Shown here in pieces: positions 9,257-17,888 of a stretch of 64,000 nucleotides of DNA. Source of the DNA: HXMU1420-13 sp034669965 (GTDB lineage Bacteria; Bacteroidota; Rhodothermia; Balneolales; Balneolaceae); the NCBI GenBank assembly GCA_034669965.1, contig JAXMOK010000001.1, positions 496,001 through 560,000 of the forward strand, in the 5' to 3' direction. The notes beneath the pieces were generated by a model. That model was not told the origin of the DNA. It made no database searches and was given only the letters and a program-made list of their open reading frames with translations. A program made the position numbers and the translations under genes. Every line of letters starts with the position of its first letter. Position 1 is the stretch's first letter.

Positions 9257-10432
9257 ATGGCAAGCCTTAGAAAAAGACAAGGCAAATATTACATTCGATT
9301 CTTTAAATCTATCGATGGTAAGAAAAAGCAAAAAGCATTTAGTTTAAACACCAATTATAAGCGTGAGGCAGAGAAGCTATTATTCGAATATCAAGATTTA
9401 TTTGAAAGAGGTGAAATTGATCCATTCGATGGGTGGACACCAAAAATTGAGGCAAATAAGAAGAGAAGTAGCTTGAAAGGAAAATATATGTCTCTTTCTG
9501 ATGCCTCAAAGAAATTTATTCAGAATCGCTCTCAGGCAAATCAGGTAACCAAAGATAACTACCAAAGACACTTTAACATGTTGATGGAGAAAGTTGGTAC
9601 AACAATGCCCGTGACTTCAATTATAGAAGAGGATATCAGAGAATTCTGTTTCCGATCAGATTTGGCACCTGCTACTCAGCGTAGCTACTTAACACATTTA
9701 AAAGTGTTCTTCCGGTGGTTATTTGAAAAAGAAATTATTAAGACTGATCCTACTAAAAATTTAAAGCCACCTCGTATTCCGGAAAAAATTGCACAAAAGA
9801 TTATTAATCAAGAAGAACTGGGGAAGTTATTCTTGGTATTTGATACCTATTGCAAAAAAATGAAGAAAAAAGGATACGTCACAAAACCTGAACAACAGCG
9901 TTTGTGGTTCAAGCCCATGATTAGCACTATTTTTTATTGTGGCCTTCGGGCCAAGGAAGCGGTAAACCTAACGTGGAGAGATGTTCAATTACCGAAGAAA
10001 GGTAAAGATGAAGTTTATGGAGCTATTAAAGTAACCAATAAAGAAAAATCAACAACCAAATCTGGTAAAGAAAGAGTTATTCCGATAAGAGCTCCACTTT
10101 ACCCAATACTAAAGCAGTGGTACAAGGATCAAGGATGCCCGGCAGATGGTTATGTATTTCCAAGTGCAACCGGAATGAGTGAATGGCACCGCATGGACCC
10201 GCTGGCTCTTTCTAAGTCGTTTAAAAAATTTGTGAAACTATGTGATGATATTCCAAACACAATTACATTACATGGACTTCGGCATTCATGTGCTACCGAT
10301 CTGTTATCTAAAGAAGTATCTGCAGTTGTCGTTCAGAAAATCATGGGCCATGCCTCTTTGAATACTACAATGATCTATGAACACATTGATTCGAATATCA
10401 TTAATAATGCAATAAAGGGGATAGATGGATAA
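9257..10432 (+). CDS. Tyrosine recombinase (site-specific integrase)
   Basis: This 391-residue integrase has an N-terminal arm-binding-like region (residues 1-75, basic), a SAM-like core-binding domain (about 80-175) and a catalytic domain. The active-site residues are visible: Arg in FYCGLRAKEA, His339-x-x-Arg342 in HGLRH, His365 in MGHASL and the nucleophile Tyr374 in MIYEH. It adjoins the attL core and reads into the element, the normal arrangement for tRNA-directed integrases. It most likely integrates and excises the element at tRNA-Ile2. The downstream gene overlaps its end by 8 bp, so the two are probably co-translated. Confidence 0.95.
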   Translation: MASLRKRQGKYYIRFFKSIDGKKKQKAFSLNTNYKREAEKLLFEYQDLFERGEIDPFDGWTPKIEANKKRSSLKGKYMSLSDASKKFIQNRSQANQVTKDNYQRHFNMLMEKVGTTMPVTSIIEEDIREFCFRSDLAPATQRSYLTHLKVFFRWLFEKEIIKTDPTKNLKPPRIPEKIAQKIINQEELGKLFLVFDTYCKKMKKKGYVTKPEQQRLWFKPMISTIFYCGLRAKEAVNLTWRDVQLPKKGKDEVYGAIKVTNKEKSTTKSGKERVIPIRAPLYPILKQWYKDQGCPADGYVFPSATGMSEWHRMDPLALSKSFKKFVKLCDDIPNTITLHGLRHSCATDLLSKEVSAVVVQKIMGHASLNTTMIYEHIDSNIINNAIKGIDG

Positions 10433-11183
10433 GAAAGAGCAATTAGTTGAACTCATCACTTTGATGGTAAACTATAGAAGTAGGTTTATAGGAAATGAAT
10501 TTCCACTGAACTATATCGCAGTAAACTCATTAATCGTCAACAAAAGCTATATCAATACTAAAAAGAAATACAGGGACAGGTACAATAACAAGACCCAGTC
10601 ATTTATAACTTCAGCAGAGTTTGAAAAACTCAAATCTAAACTTCTCGAAGAAATAAGAAAAGCAGAATCAGAAGTAAGACTTCTTGCAAATTCAGAATAC
10701 TTAGAGGAATCAAAAGTTGAGTATCAACCGAATGAAACAGGTATTAGAGAAAAAGATAGTCTCTTAAAACATGTTTTAAAAAATTTCGACGCAAATATTG
10801 GAGAAAAACTCATATTAAGAACAGTTATAAAAGACCAAATTGAATTAATCATAGACAAGCTAAATTTGCTTGGATCGCACTTTATACATCTTGATACTCT
10901 AAAAGAAGTAGAATCAAGCTGCATAGCTTATGGTGTATTTTTGAAATCGTATGTTTTTAGCTCAGTACCAAAAGCTTGTGAATTTTATAGAGCAAATATT
11001 CATCAAGAATTTGACATAGACAATAGCGATCATTGTAACAAGCTGAAAGAGTGGGTACAAGAATATGCACATATTGAGTCTAATAATGATGCAGCCCTTT
11101 CTATGACTAAAATACGTACTCGATTGAACGCCTGGATTTCACATCAAAAATCTATACAGTTTAATCGCACTTCACGCACATGA
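10425..11183 (+). CDS. Hypothetical protein, translationally coupled to the integrase
   Basis: A 252-residue protein not recognised as any family. It is charged and appears largely alpha-helical, with no signal peptide or membrane segment. The overlap of 8 bp with the integrase stop indicates translational coupling, so a role in recombination, excision control or element maintenance is possible but unproven. It ends just before a cluster of 20-bp-spaced repeats. Low G+C and lysine/asparagine-rich composition match the rest of the island. Confidence 0.7.
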   Translation: MDKKEQLVELITLMVNYRSRFIGNEFPLNYIAVNSLIVNKSYINTKKKYRDRYNNKTQSFITSAEFEKLKSKLLEEIRKAESEVRLLANSEYLEESKVEYQPNETGIREKDSLLKHVLKNFDANIGEKLILRTVIKDQIELIIDKLNLLGSHFIHLDTLKEVESSCIAYGVFLKSYVFSSVPKACEFYRANIHQEFDIDNSDHCNKLKEWVQEYAHIESNNDAALSMTKIRTRLNAWISHQKSIQFNRTSRT

Positions 11184-11221
11184 ATTTTAGTCGTGATCAT
11201 TTCATCTATTCTATTCCCGAC

Positions 11222-11285
11222 ATTTCTATTTAAAAACTCCGATTTCTATTCTAAAGAGACGATTTCTATCGGTTGCGATAGAAAT
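11222..11285. repeat. Iteron-like repeats with 20-bp periodicity
   Basis: ATTTCTAT occurs at 11222-11229, 11242-11249 and 11262-11269, exactly 20 bp apart, followed by an inverted copy ATAGAAAT at 11278-11285. Two helical turns between copies places them on one face of the DNA. They lie directly upstream of the HTH and replication-type genes, so they could be an origin or excision-control region, or operators for that operon. Confidence 0.6.
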
Positions 11286-11365
11286 TTATTCCTCAAGTAA
11301 TTGATTATTCAATTGTTATATGCCTAAAATTGGTGAAACAAACTCACCAACTAATAGATCTAACA

Positions 11366-11623
11366 ATGAACCAAGAAACACTAGAACGAATTGAGACAAA
11401 GCTCGACTTACTTCTCAATTCCAATTCCAACCGCATCAATGAAAAGAAGTACATCACAGCCAAGGATGTTCAATCGCTCACCGGCCTGGATCACCGAACC
11501 ATTCTAAATCGATCCAATCTAGATCAGAATAATCCACGGTATATACCTTCCATTCAGATTGGTGGTAGTCGTAGAAAATACTTCGAGCGCAAAGTTATTG
11601 AACGAATTTTTAAACTGAGGTGA
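11366..11623 (+). CDS. Small DNA-binding protein, excisionase/MerR-like HTH
   Basis: An 85-residue protein starting at ATG 11366; a TTG at 11330 would add 12 residues, but the ATG is preferred. After a short coiled segment (ETLERIETKLDLLL) comes a winged-HTH of the excisionase type (YITAKDVQSLTGLDHRTILNR, then GGSRRKYFERKVIERIF). Proteins of this shape act as recombination directionality factors or as regulators in integrative elements. The repeats at 11222-11285 immediately upstream are natural candidate binding sites. The downstream gene follows after 4 bp, with a GAGGTGA ribosome-binding site overlapping this gene's stop. Confidence 0.7.
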   Translation: MNQETLERIETKLDLLLNSNSNRINEKKYITAKDVQSLTGLDHRTILNRSNLDQNNPRYIPSIQIGGSRRKYFERKVIERIFKLR

Positions 11624-11627
11624 GATC

Positions 11628-12260
11628 ATGGATACTAAAAGATACTTTAGTTCTCCTTTCTACGATCGAACCATAGATACTATTATTAATAACCTATCTG
11701 AATTCACTGGAAGTGAATTAAAACTAATGCTAGTGATAGCCAAACTATCCTTACCCAATAAATCATTAGCTGAAATCCCTATCAAAATTGATGACTTGAT
11801 GGTCGTTTGTTCTTCATCAAAAAAAACCATTATAAAAGCCATCATGGGATTAGTTGAAAAGGAATTCTTGATTGTAAATCGAAAAGGCAGTGTACATGGC
11901 TATAGTTTAAACCGTAGTACAATTTTTAAACTATCAGTTGTTGAATCCGAAAGTGAAAATATCTTTGACCGTGTAGTTTTTGCTCAGTCGATAGTAGAAA
12001 AAATGAAATTCGAACGTAGCGGTTTTCCACCTAAGTTAGAGATAGCAATTAATCATTGGAATAAATACGTACATGTCCACATTGATATTGACAATGAAAT
12101 ACACAAAAAATGTATTCAATATGGTTTAAACGCATCCTACACACATTTAGAACTTAAAAATAAAATGCATCAACTTGTTTCACATCGTGCAAACAGAGAA
12201 TTATTAACGGATGAAATAATGCTTGAGATATTTCAATTTAAGCGGAGAGGAATTAAATGA
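11628..12260 (+). CDS. Winged-helix protein of the element replication/control module
   Basis: This 210-residue protein has a winged-helix region near residues 20-100 (SELKLMLVIAKL, then SSSKKTIIKAIMGLVEKEFLIV), the arrangement seen in phage and plasmid replication or regulatory proteins. The rest is not recognised. It is preceded by a strong GAGGTGA Shine-Dalgarno sequence and its stop overlaps the start of the next gene by 4 bp (ATGA). The companion gene has a similar N-terminal fold, so the two are probably functional partners. A specific role, initiation or repression, cannot be assigned from sequence alone. Confidence 0.6.
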   Translation: MDTKRYFSSPFYDRTIDTIINNLSEFTGSELKLMLVIAKLSLPNKSLAEIPIKIDDLMVVCSSSKKTIIKAIMGLVEKEFLIVNRKGSVHGYSLNRSTIFKLSVVESESENIFDRVVFAQSIVEKMKFERSGFPPKLEIAINHWNKYVHVHIDIDNEIHKKCIQYGLNASYTHLELKNKMHQLVSHRANRELLTDEIMLEIFQFKRRGIK

Positions 12261-13096
12261 ATGATATAATCAACAAAACCGGATTCACCAAGTATCCAAA
12301 TGTTTTAATGGATCTATATATGAAGGAGATAAGCCCGATTGCATTCAAATTACTTTCTGTGATCTGCCGTAAAACAATTGGCTTTAATAAATCTCAGGAT
12401 AATATTTCATTGTCGATATTCAAGAAATATACGGGTGTCAGTAAAGCAAGTGTTGTTAAAGGTTTAAACGAACTCATTGATAGGAAACTGATAATTAAGT
12501 CTAAAAATCTCACAACCAATACTTATGAACTTAATCTAGACGTATTACAACAGAACCAAATAGTAAAAACTGAAAGTGTTCAAAAAATAAACCAAGGTTT
12601 AATTGCTGTCCCAGACATTGACCAAATTCTAAACCGGCAAGCAGTTCAGGATTTAAACACACAAAAGACACCTTTTAAAAAAAATGAAATAAAAAGTAGT
12701 ACTACTATTTTTTCTAATAATGTTCTTCTTGTAGCTGAAGAATGGAATACTCGATTTGCAATAAAGATTTCCAAATCTGATCAAATCCTACTTCAAGCCA
12801 TAAATGAATGTTTAAAACAATTTTCTGTTAATGATTTAACTACAGCAATGGATAATCGATCTAAAGCTGATTATTACAATAACAATAAACCAGAACTCAG
12901 AGACCAACCGAAATGCTTTTTTAACTTCCCTGAAACCATCCAAAATGATTTGAAACGAGGTGTGAAGAACTTGTTGTATTCATATGAACAAATGGTAGCT
13001 ATGATTACAGAAAAAGGTATACCGGGTAACCGGTTTATATTTCGTAAAGATAAGCTTGATACTCAAGGTCGTCCTTTGTGGGAGCTGAAGAAATGA
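12257..13096 (+). CDS. Replication protein O-like initiator
   Basis: This 279-residue protein begins with a winged-helix domain typical of phage replication protein O (TKYPNVLMDLYMKEISPIAFKLL as spaced elements; then GVSKASVVKGLNELIDRKLII). In lambda-like systems the N-terminus binds origin iterons and the C-terminus recruits helicase. The C-terminal half (about 150-279) ends with aromatic-rich segments that I do not recognise. Its coupling to the preceding wHTH gene and the nearby 20-bp repeats support a replication or copy-control role for the excised element. Confidence 0.65.
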   Translation: MNDIINKTGFTKYPNVLMDLYMKEISPIAFKLLSVICRKTIGFNKSQDNISLSIFKKYTGVSKASVVKGLNELIDRKLIIKSKNLTTNTYELNLDVLQQNQIVKTESVQKINQGLIAVPDIDQILNRQAVQDLNTQKTPFKKNEIKSSTTIFSNNVLLVAEEWNTRFAIKISKSDQILLQAINECLKQFSVNDLTTAMDNRSKADYYNNNKPELRDQPKCFFNFPETIQNDLKRGVKNLLYSYEQMVAMITEKGIPGNRFIFRKDKLDTQGRPLWELKK

Positions 13097-13119
13097 ATAA
13101 TCAATAAAAAAGGAAATCT

Positions 13120-13764
13120 ATGTTAAGCTATGATGATATGGAAACATTGTTTGTTGAATGGAAACAAACCAAAACACATGCTCACTTAAACAGTTTTATT
13201 GAAGATGGAATTATTGATGTCGTTAGATGGAATACAATAAATAAAAAAGTCTTATTCATTCTTAGAGAGGCATATCAACCAGCAGAAATAGAAGGTGGAT
13301 TTAACCTAACCAAAAAGCTACTACTGGAATCAGGTACAAGAAAAGGTAAATCGACTTGGAAGAACCTTGCTCGTTGGGCTTACTTATTACAAAATTTAGA
13401 TACTCCTGATTTGATTCAACCCTTTACAAGAAAATGGTTTGATTATGAAGAAGCACTTTTAAATTCTGCCATCATTAATATTAAAAAAAGTGGCGGTACT
13501 AAGACTTCTGATATTGAGGATATAAAACAATTTGCGAAAAAGGATCAAAAGTATTTGAAGGCACAAATTGAGTTAATCAACCCCGATATTATCTGTTGTT
13601 GTGGTGTATTTGGAAGTGTAGAACATTATTGGCCTGACATCAAAAAAGTCGGACACAGATTGCATGAAACTTCAAATTATATGGTAATCGACTATTGGCA
13701 CCCCGCTACTCGGTGGCCACAGGATTTATTTTTCTATGGCTTAAATGGGATTGTACATCAATAG
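13120..13764 (+). CDS. Uracil-DNA glycosylase-like fold protein
   Basis: The 214-residue protein has the skeleton of the uracil-DNA glycosylase superfamily: a first-strand motif KVLFILREAY (where glycosylases have GxxPG), a central INPDIICCCG strand, and a terminal YWHPATRWP resembling the HPS motif. The GQDPY-like water-activating motif is not obvious, so activity may differ. A good ribosome-binding site (AAAAAGGAAATCT) precedes the ATG. It is isolated between the replication module and a convergent phosphatase gene. The fold assignment is a judgment from motifs; the substrate is unknown. Confidence 0.5.
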   Translation: MLSYDDMETLFVEWKQTKTHAHLNSFIEDGIIDVVRWNTINKKVLFILREAYQPAEIEGGFNLTKKLLLESGTRKGKSTWKNLARWAYLLQNLDTPDLIQPFTRKWFDYEEALLNSAIINIKKSGGTKTSDIEDIKQFAKKDQKYLKAQIELINPDIICCCGVFGSVEHYWPDIKKVGHRLHETSNYMVIDYWHPATRWPQDLFFYGLNGIVHQ

Positions 13765-13770
13765 TTATGA

Positions 13771-14700
13771 TCAATCTTTGTAGTCAATGTAAACGAAATT
13801 CTTCTCGTTCAGGCTTTCTTCCCCATTGAAGCGGTATGCGACAAGCTTCTCTTTTTTTCCAATACTATAATCCAGGCAACATACCTTATTGGTCTGAAGC
13901 GTTGGTGTTCCCTTTAACCAATAATGACCGAAGAAAACCGGCTTTGAATCAGCATAGTGCCAATTTTCATCAACAAAATCTGATGCCATTTTACCTTTAT
14001 ACTCTGAAAGATCAGCACCGAAACCGTAATCTTCTATTGGAGTACCGACCGGATTATTCCACCACTTAATTCTCATCTCATGGCGTTTATGGCCATCTTT
14101 ATCAAAGAAATGTAATCCATGGGGTAATTTCTTTTCTACTCCTTTGAGTAAATTTTCAGTTATAGAATACAATGGATGTTCTTTGTTTCCGGCATTCAAT
14201 ATGAAGTTAGGATCGCTAGCAAATCTATGTTCAAACGCTTTTAACTCTTTAATTGAAGCCTGATGCCAGGTAGCATGAACTGCTCTAAACTGATCATTTT
14301 CGAAATAAATAGGCAATGATTTAAACCATTCTATATAGTCATTATAAATCGCCTGACCATCTTCCAACCTGTTGAATTGAAGGATGGTTTCAGAATGCTG
14401 ATTAAAATTCTTCAGACTATGGGATCGTAGATAGCCTCCTTCTTTTGCCTTCTCATTAAAAAGAATCGCATTCAATTCATGATTCCCCAGCAAAGCAATA
14501 GCCTGATCATTTTCAACCATGGTACGGACTAATGACAGTGTTTCTGGTATTTTAGGACCCCGATCAATATAGTCACCTACAAATAAGGCTTTTCTCTCAG
14601 GATGTTGCCAAGATCGCTCACCTTTCTGGTAACCCAATTTTAACAAAAGCCTTACAAGTTCATCGTGAAACCCGTGTATGTCACCTATGATGTCGAACAT
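13771..14700 (-). CDS. Calcineurin-like metallophosphoesterase (PPP/ApaH-type)
   Basis: The 309-residue protein carries the metal-binding signature of serine/threonine phosphatases and ApaH: GDIHG near residue 7, GDYIDRGP near residue 45 and GNHE near residue 80, with later His residues in VHATWH and FFGHYW. The family hydrolyses phosphoproteins or dinucleotide polyphosphates; which one applies here cannot be read from sequence. It is convergent with the glycosylase-like gene (6-bp gap) and separated by 233 bp from hsdR. Its presence in a defence island suggests a role in signalling or nucleotide metabolism, but that is inference. Confidence 0.8.
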   Translation of the reverse strand: MFDIIGDIHGFHDELVRLLLKLGYQKGERSWQHPERKALFVGDYIDRGPKIPETLSLVRTMVENDQAIALLGNHELNAILFNEKAKEGGYLRSHSLKNFNQHSETILQFNRLEDGQAIYNDYIEWFKSLPIYFENDQFRAVHATWHQASIKELKAFEHRFASDPNFILNAGNKEHPLYSITENLLKGVEKKLPHGLHFFDKDGHKRHEMRIKWWNNPVGTPIEDYGFGADLSEYKGKMASDFVDENWHYADSKPVFFGHYWLKGTPTLQTNKVCCLDYSIGKKEKLVAYRFNGEESLNEKNFVYIDYKD

Positions 14701-14933
14701 GATATTTTTAGTTACTCTAACTTAACAATTATGATCACTTTAATATTCTTCATGTCATTTTGAATAAAATTCTCCCAAAATGAGTTCACCCTATATTGCA
14801 TACCCTCAAAGTCAAAATTGTTGTGGTAGCACTTCTAAAAATAGAATACTTATAAATAGTAGTCTATTTGGCTTACTTTACTTTTATTACAACAATGCTC
14901 ATCTATGTATTTGTTTTCTATTCTTGAATCTAT

Positions 14934-17888
14934 CTACCCCACCGCCTTCAGTATTTCGGCAAATAGCTTACGCTTCACGATCTCTTTTACCTGCTGCTCC
15001 GAAATCTTGTCGTAGAAGTCGACACCATACTGAACCTGCTTTACCAATTTATCTTCGAATTTCTCATCAAAATAATTAAGCTTATTGGTATAAGTGTTAT
15101 TGCCCTTCATTACTTCGGCAAGGGCTTCATCATCGCGGATTTCATTAATAAACTCCTCGAATCTCACCTTATCTTTATCGTTTAAATCTACCCCAAAGGT
15201 CTCGTTCAGATTCTTAACAATCTCAGATAAGTAATCGGTTACGGGCTCTTTCGAGGAACCTGTTTCAGCGGAGATCGGAGCTAATGTGCCATCTTCCGTC
15301 GCAAGTTGAATACTGCCCTCATAGCGCTTTTGAATCCTGAAACTATCCAAATCCACTTCTTCAAAAATTTCAGGAGGCAATCCCTGACCTTCCCGTTTGG
15401 GTAGCTTCCGGTTTAAGGCCCGGCTAAAGATATACAATTTCTCCAGACCGGAATCTACAAAGTCGATGAGTTGGGAGATGTAACTATATAACCGAATGAA
15501 GGATTGCAACTTGGAACGGAACTCTTCCCGTTGTTCCAGACTGTGTGTTCTCCATTGATCCACCACCCGATCTAACACCGGTTGTAGCTGTTCATTGGGC
15601 TTGGTTTCATCGTAGAAGATATGCGCATAATCATCCACATCGGCTTGGGTGAATACATCTAACTGATCCAGCTCGGTTTCAATGTCGTACAGTTTATTGG
15701 GATCGGTTTCTTCCACCAAGGCAGTACGTTGATAATAAGGCTGAAACGCCGCCTGAATATCAAGCGCTTCGTTCACAAAATCGAGTACCACCGTATCGTC
15801 AATGGTTTTACCGCCCATCGTTCGGTTGAGCCGGGATAGCGTTTGAACCGCCTGAACTCCAGATAGCTTTTTATCCACGTACATGGTGTGTAAAGGCGGA
15901 CAGTCAAAGCCGGTTTGGAACTTATTGGCGACTATCAAAATTCGATATTCCGGTAGCTTGAACGCATCCTGAGTATTGATCCGCATCCCGAAGTTATTAA
16001 GACTGTTTTCCGTGTGTTCCAGCCCCGTATCAGGATCTTTAACCGTGCCCGAAAAGGCGACAATGGGTCTGATTTTCATCCCTTTCTCCAAAAGCACTTT
16101 CTGAAACATCAGGAAATATTTAACCGCATGAAGCCGCGAGCGGGTGACCAGCATCGCACGGGCTTTTCCCTGAATGGCATTCACGGTAGTGGTTAAAAAA
16201 TGCCCAAGCATGATGCGCGTTTTCTGCTCAATGGCATGAGGCTGAAGATCTACATACGAGGTCAATGCCCGAACCGCTTTACTGGTTTCGTATTCGTGAT
16301 CGTCATCCACCGTTTTGAGCAGTTTAAAATATCGACTGAAGGTGGTGTAATTACGCAGCACATCATGGATGAAGCCTTCTTCAATGGCTTGTCGCATTTC
16401 GTAGGTATGAAACGGCTCAAAATGCCCGTCGCTGTTTTTAGTACCAAACAGCTCCAGCGTTTTATTCTTGGGCGTGGCCGTAAAAGCAAAAAAGGAAATG
16501 TGCTTCTGCTTACCCCGGGTTTTAATCTCTTTAATCACCTCGTCTTCTAAATCGTCTCCGGTGAGGTCTTCCAGTTCAGCTTCGTCCAGATTGGCAGACA
16601 AGGTTTTCTTCAGGTGTTTGGAGGTTTCTCCCGTTTGCGAGGAATGAGCCTCGTCAATTACAACCGCAAAGGTTTTGCCCTCAAGTGCGGTGATAGATTC
16701 CGAGATTACCGGGAATTTCTGTAGCGTGGAAATGATAATATCCTTGCCCTGCTCCAGCGATTCCTTCAATTGCTCCGATGTTTTAGTGATGGGAACCACG
16801 GTCCCCGAAACTTGCTCAAACTGCGTGATGGTATCCTGTAACTGCTTGTCCAGCACTTTACGGTCGGTGATCACAATAATGGAATCGAAAATGCGATTGC
16901 CTTCCTCGTCGAAAAGCTGGCGTAACCCGTGCGAAAGCCACGCGATGGAATTTGATTTCCCCGAACCGGCACTATGTTGTACCAGATAGCGTTCTCCCGG
17001 TCCTTGTTGCCGGGCATCGGCCAGCAATCGGGTGACCACATCGTATTGGTGGAAACGCGGAAAAATGAGTACTTCTTTCTTTTCGGTTTCAAATGCCTGC
17101 TTTTTGGCATTGTACACTTTCTCCTCATTCACTTGCACCAGCAGGTAATTCTGAATGAGGTTCAGCAGCACTTCTTTTTGCCAGAAATGCTCCCACAAAT
17201 AGGCCGTTTTATGTCCGTTGGGGTTTACCGGATTTTCGATATCCAAATTAAATGGCAGGAAGAAGGTTTTTAGTCCCCGTAACTGCGTAGTCATAAATAC
17301 CTGCTCGTTGCCTACTGCAAAATGCACCAGACAGCGCTTGAACTTTAGCAACGGCTCCCGGGGATCACGATCGGTGCGGTATTGCTTTTTGGCATTTTCT
17401 ACCGTTTGACCCGTAAGCGAGTTTTTCAGCTCGGCCGTGATAATGGGAATGCCGTTAATGAACAAACCCAGATCGAGGGATTTCTCGTTCTTTTCGCTGA
17501 AATGAAGCTGGCGCATTACTCCGAACCGATTTTGGGCATACCACACTTCGTGCTCAGGGTTTCTGCGTGAACTAGGTTTAAAAAATACCAGCCGCAGGTG
17601 TACGCCCCGGTCTTTTACTCCTTTGCGTAACACGTCCAGCACGCCCAACTGTTGAATGCTTTTGCTGATCCGTTCGCAAATACGTTGATCGGTTTGGACA
17701 CCATATTGAGCCTCCAGCTTTTGATAGGCATCTTCTTGCGTGCTTTGCAGAAACTGAATCAGCTCGCTCTCCACCAAACACAACCGGCGGTTATAGGTAG
17801 AGTGTGGCAAGGAAACATAGTCCGAGTTTAGCAATTCGCCTTCAATAAATTCCTCAAAATCCGTTTCGTTATAGGCGGCGGTACTCAT
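14934..17888 (-). CDS. hsdR: Type I restriction enzyme, R subunit (nuclease-translocase)
   Basis: The 984-residue protein starts at ATG 17888, overlapping the hsdS stop by 4 bp; the longer frame to 17972 overlaps hsdS and is rejected. Its N-terminal PD-(D/E)xK nuclease shows Asp139 and Glu153-x-Lys155 (ITAELKN). The SF2 helicase has Walker A HSAGSGKS at 305-312, DEAH in VVIDEAHSS and motif III FAFTATPK. HsdR translocates and cleaves DNA when HsdM2S meets unmodified sites. It is the last gene of a ten-gene operon running from 27704 to 14934. All key residues look intact, so restriction should be functional. Confidence 0.95.
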   Translation of the reverse strand: MSTAAYNETDFEEFIEGELLNSDYVSLPHSTYNRRLCLVESELIQFLQSTQEDAYQKLEAQYGVQTDQRICERISKSIQQLGVLDVLRKGVKDRGVHLRLVFFKPSSRRNPEHEVWYAQNRFGVMRQLHFSEKNEKSLDLGLFINGIPIITAELKNSLTGQTVENAKKQYRTDRDPREPLLKFKRCLVHFAVGNEQVFMTTQLRGLKTFFLPFNLDIENPVNPNGHKTAYLWEHFWQKEVLLNLIQNYLLVQVNEEKVYNAKKQAFETEKKEVLIFPRFHQYDVVTRLLADARQQGPGERYLVQHSAGSGKSNSIAWLSHGLRQLFDEEGNRIFDSIIVITDRKVLDKQLQDTITQFEQVSGTVVPITKTSEQLKESLEQGKDIIISTLQKFPVISESITALEGKTFAVVIDEAHSSQTGETSKHLKKTLSANLDEAELEDLTGDDLEDEVIKEIKTRGKQKHISFFAFTATPKNKTLELFGTKNSDGHFEPFHTYEMRQAIEEGFIHDVLRNYTTFSRYFKLLKTVDDDHEYETSKAVRALTSYVDLQPHAIEQKTRIMLGHFLTTTVNAIQGKARAMLVTRSRLHAVKYFLMFQKVLLEKGMKIRPIVAFSGTVKDPDTGLEHTENSLNNFGMRINTQDAFKLPEYRILIVANKFQTGFDCPPLHTMYVDKKLSGVQAVQTLSRLNRTMGGKTIDDTVVLDFVNEALDIQAAFQPYYQRTALVEETDPNKLYDIETELDQLDVFTQADVDDYAHIFYDETKPNEQLQPVLDRVVDQWRTHSLEQREEFRSKLQSFIRLYSYISQLIDFVDSGLEKLYIFSRALNRKLPKREGQGLPPEIFEEVDLDSFRIQKRYEGSIQLATEDGTLAPISAETGSSKEPVTDYLSEIVKNLNETFGVDLNDKDKVRFEEFINEIRDDEALAEVMKGNNTYTNKLNYFDEKFEDKLVKQVQYGVDFYDKISEQQVKEIVKRKLFAEILKAVG

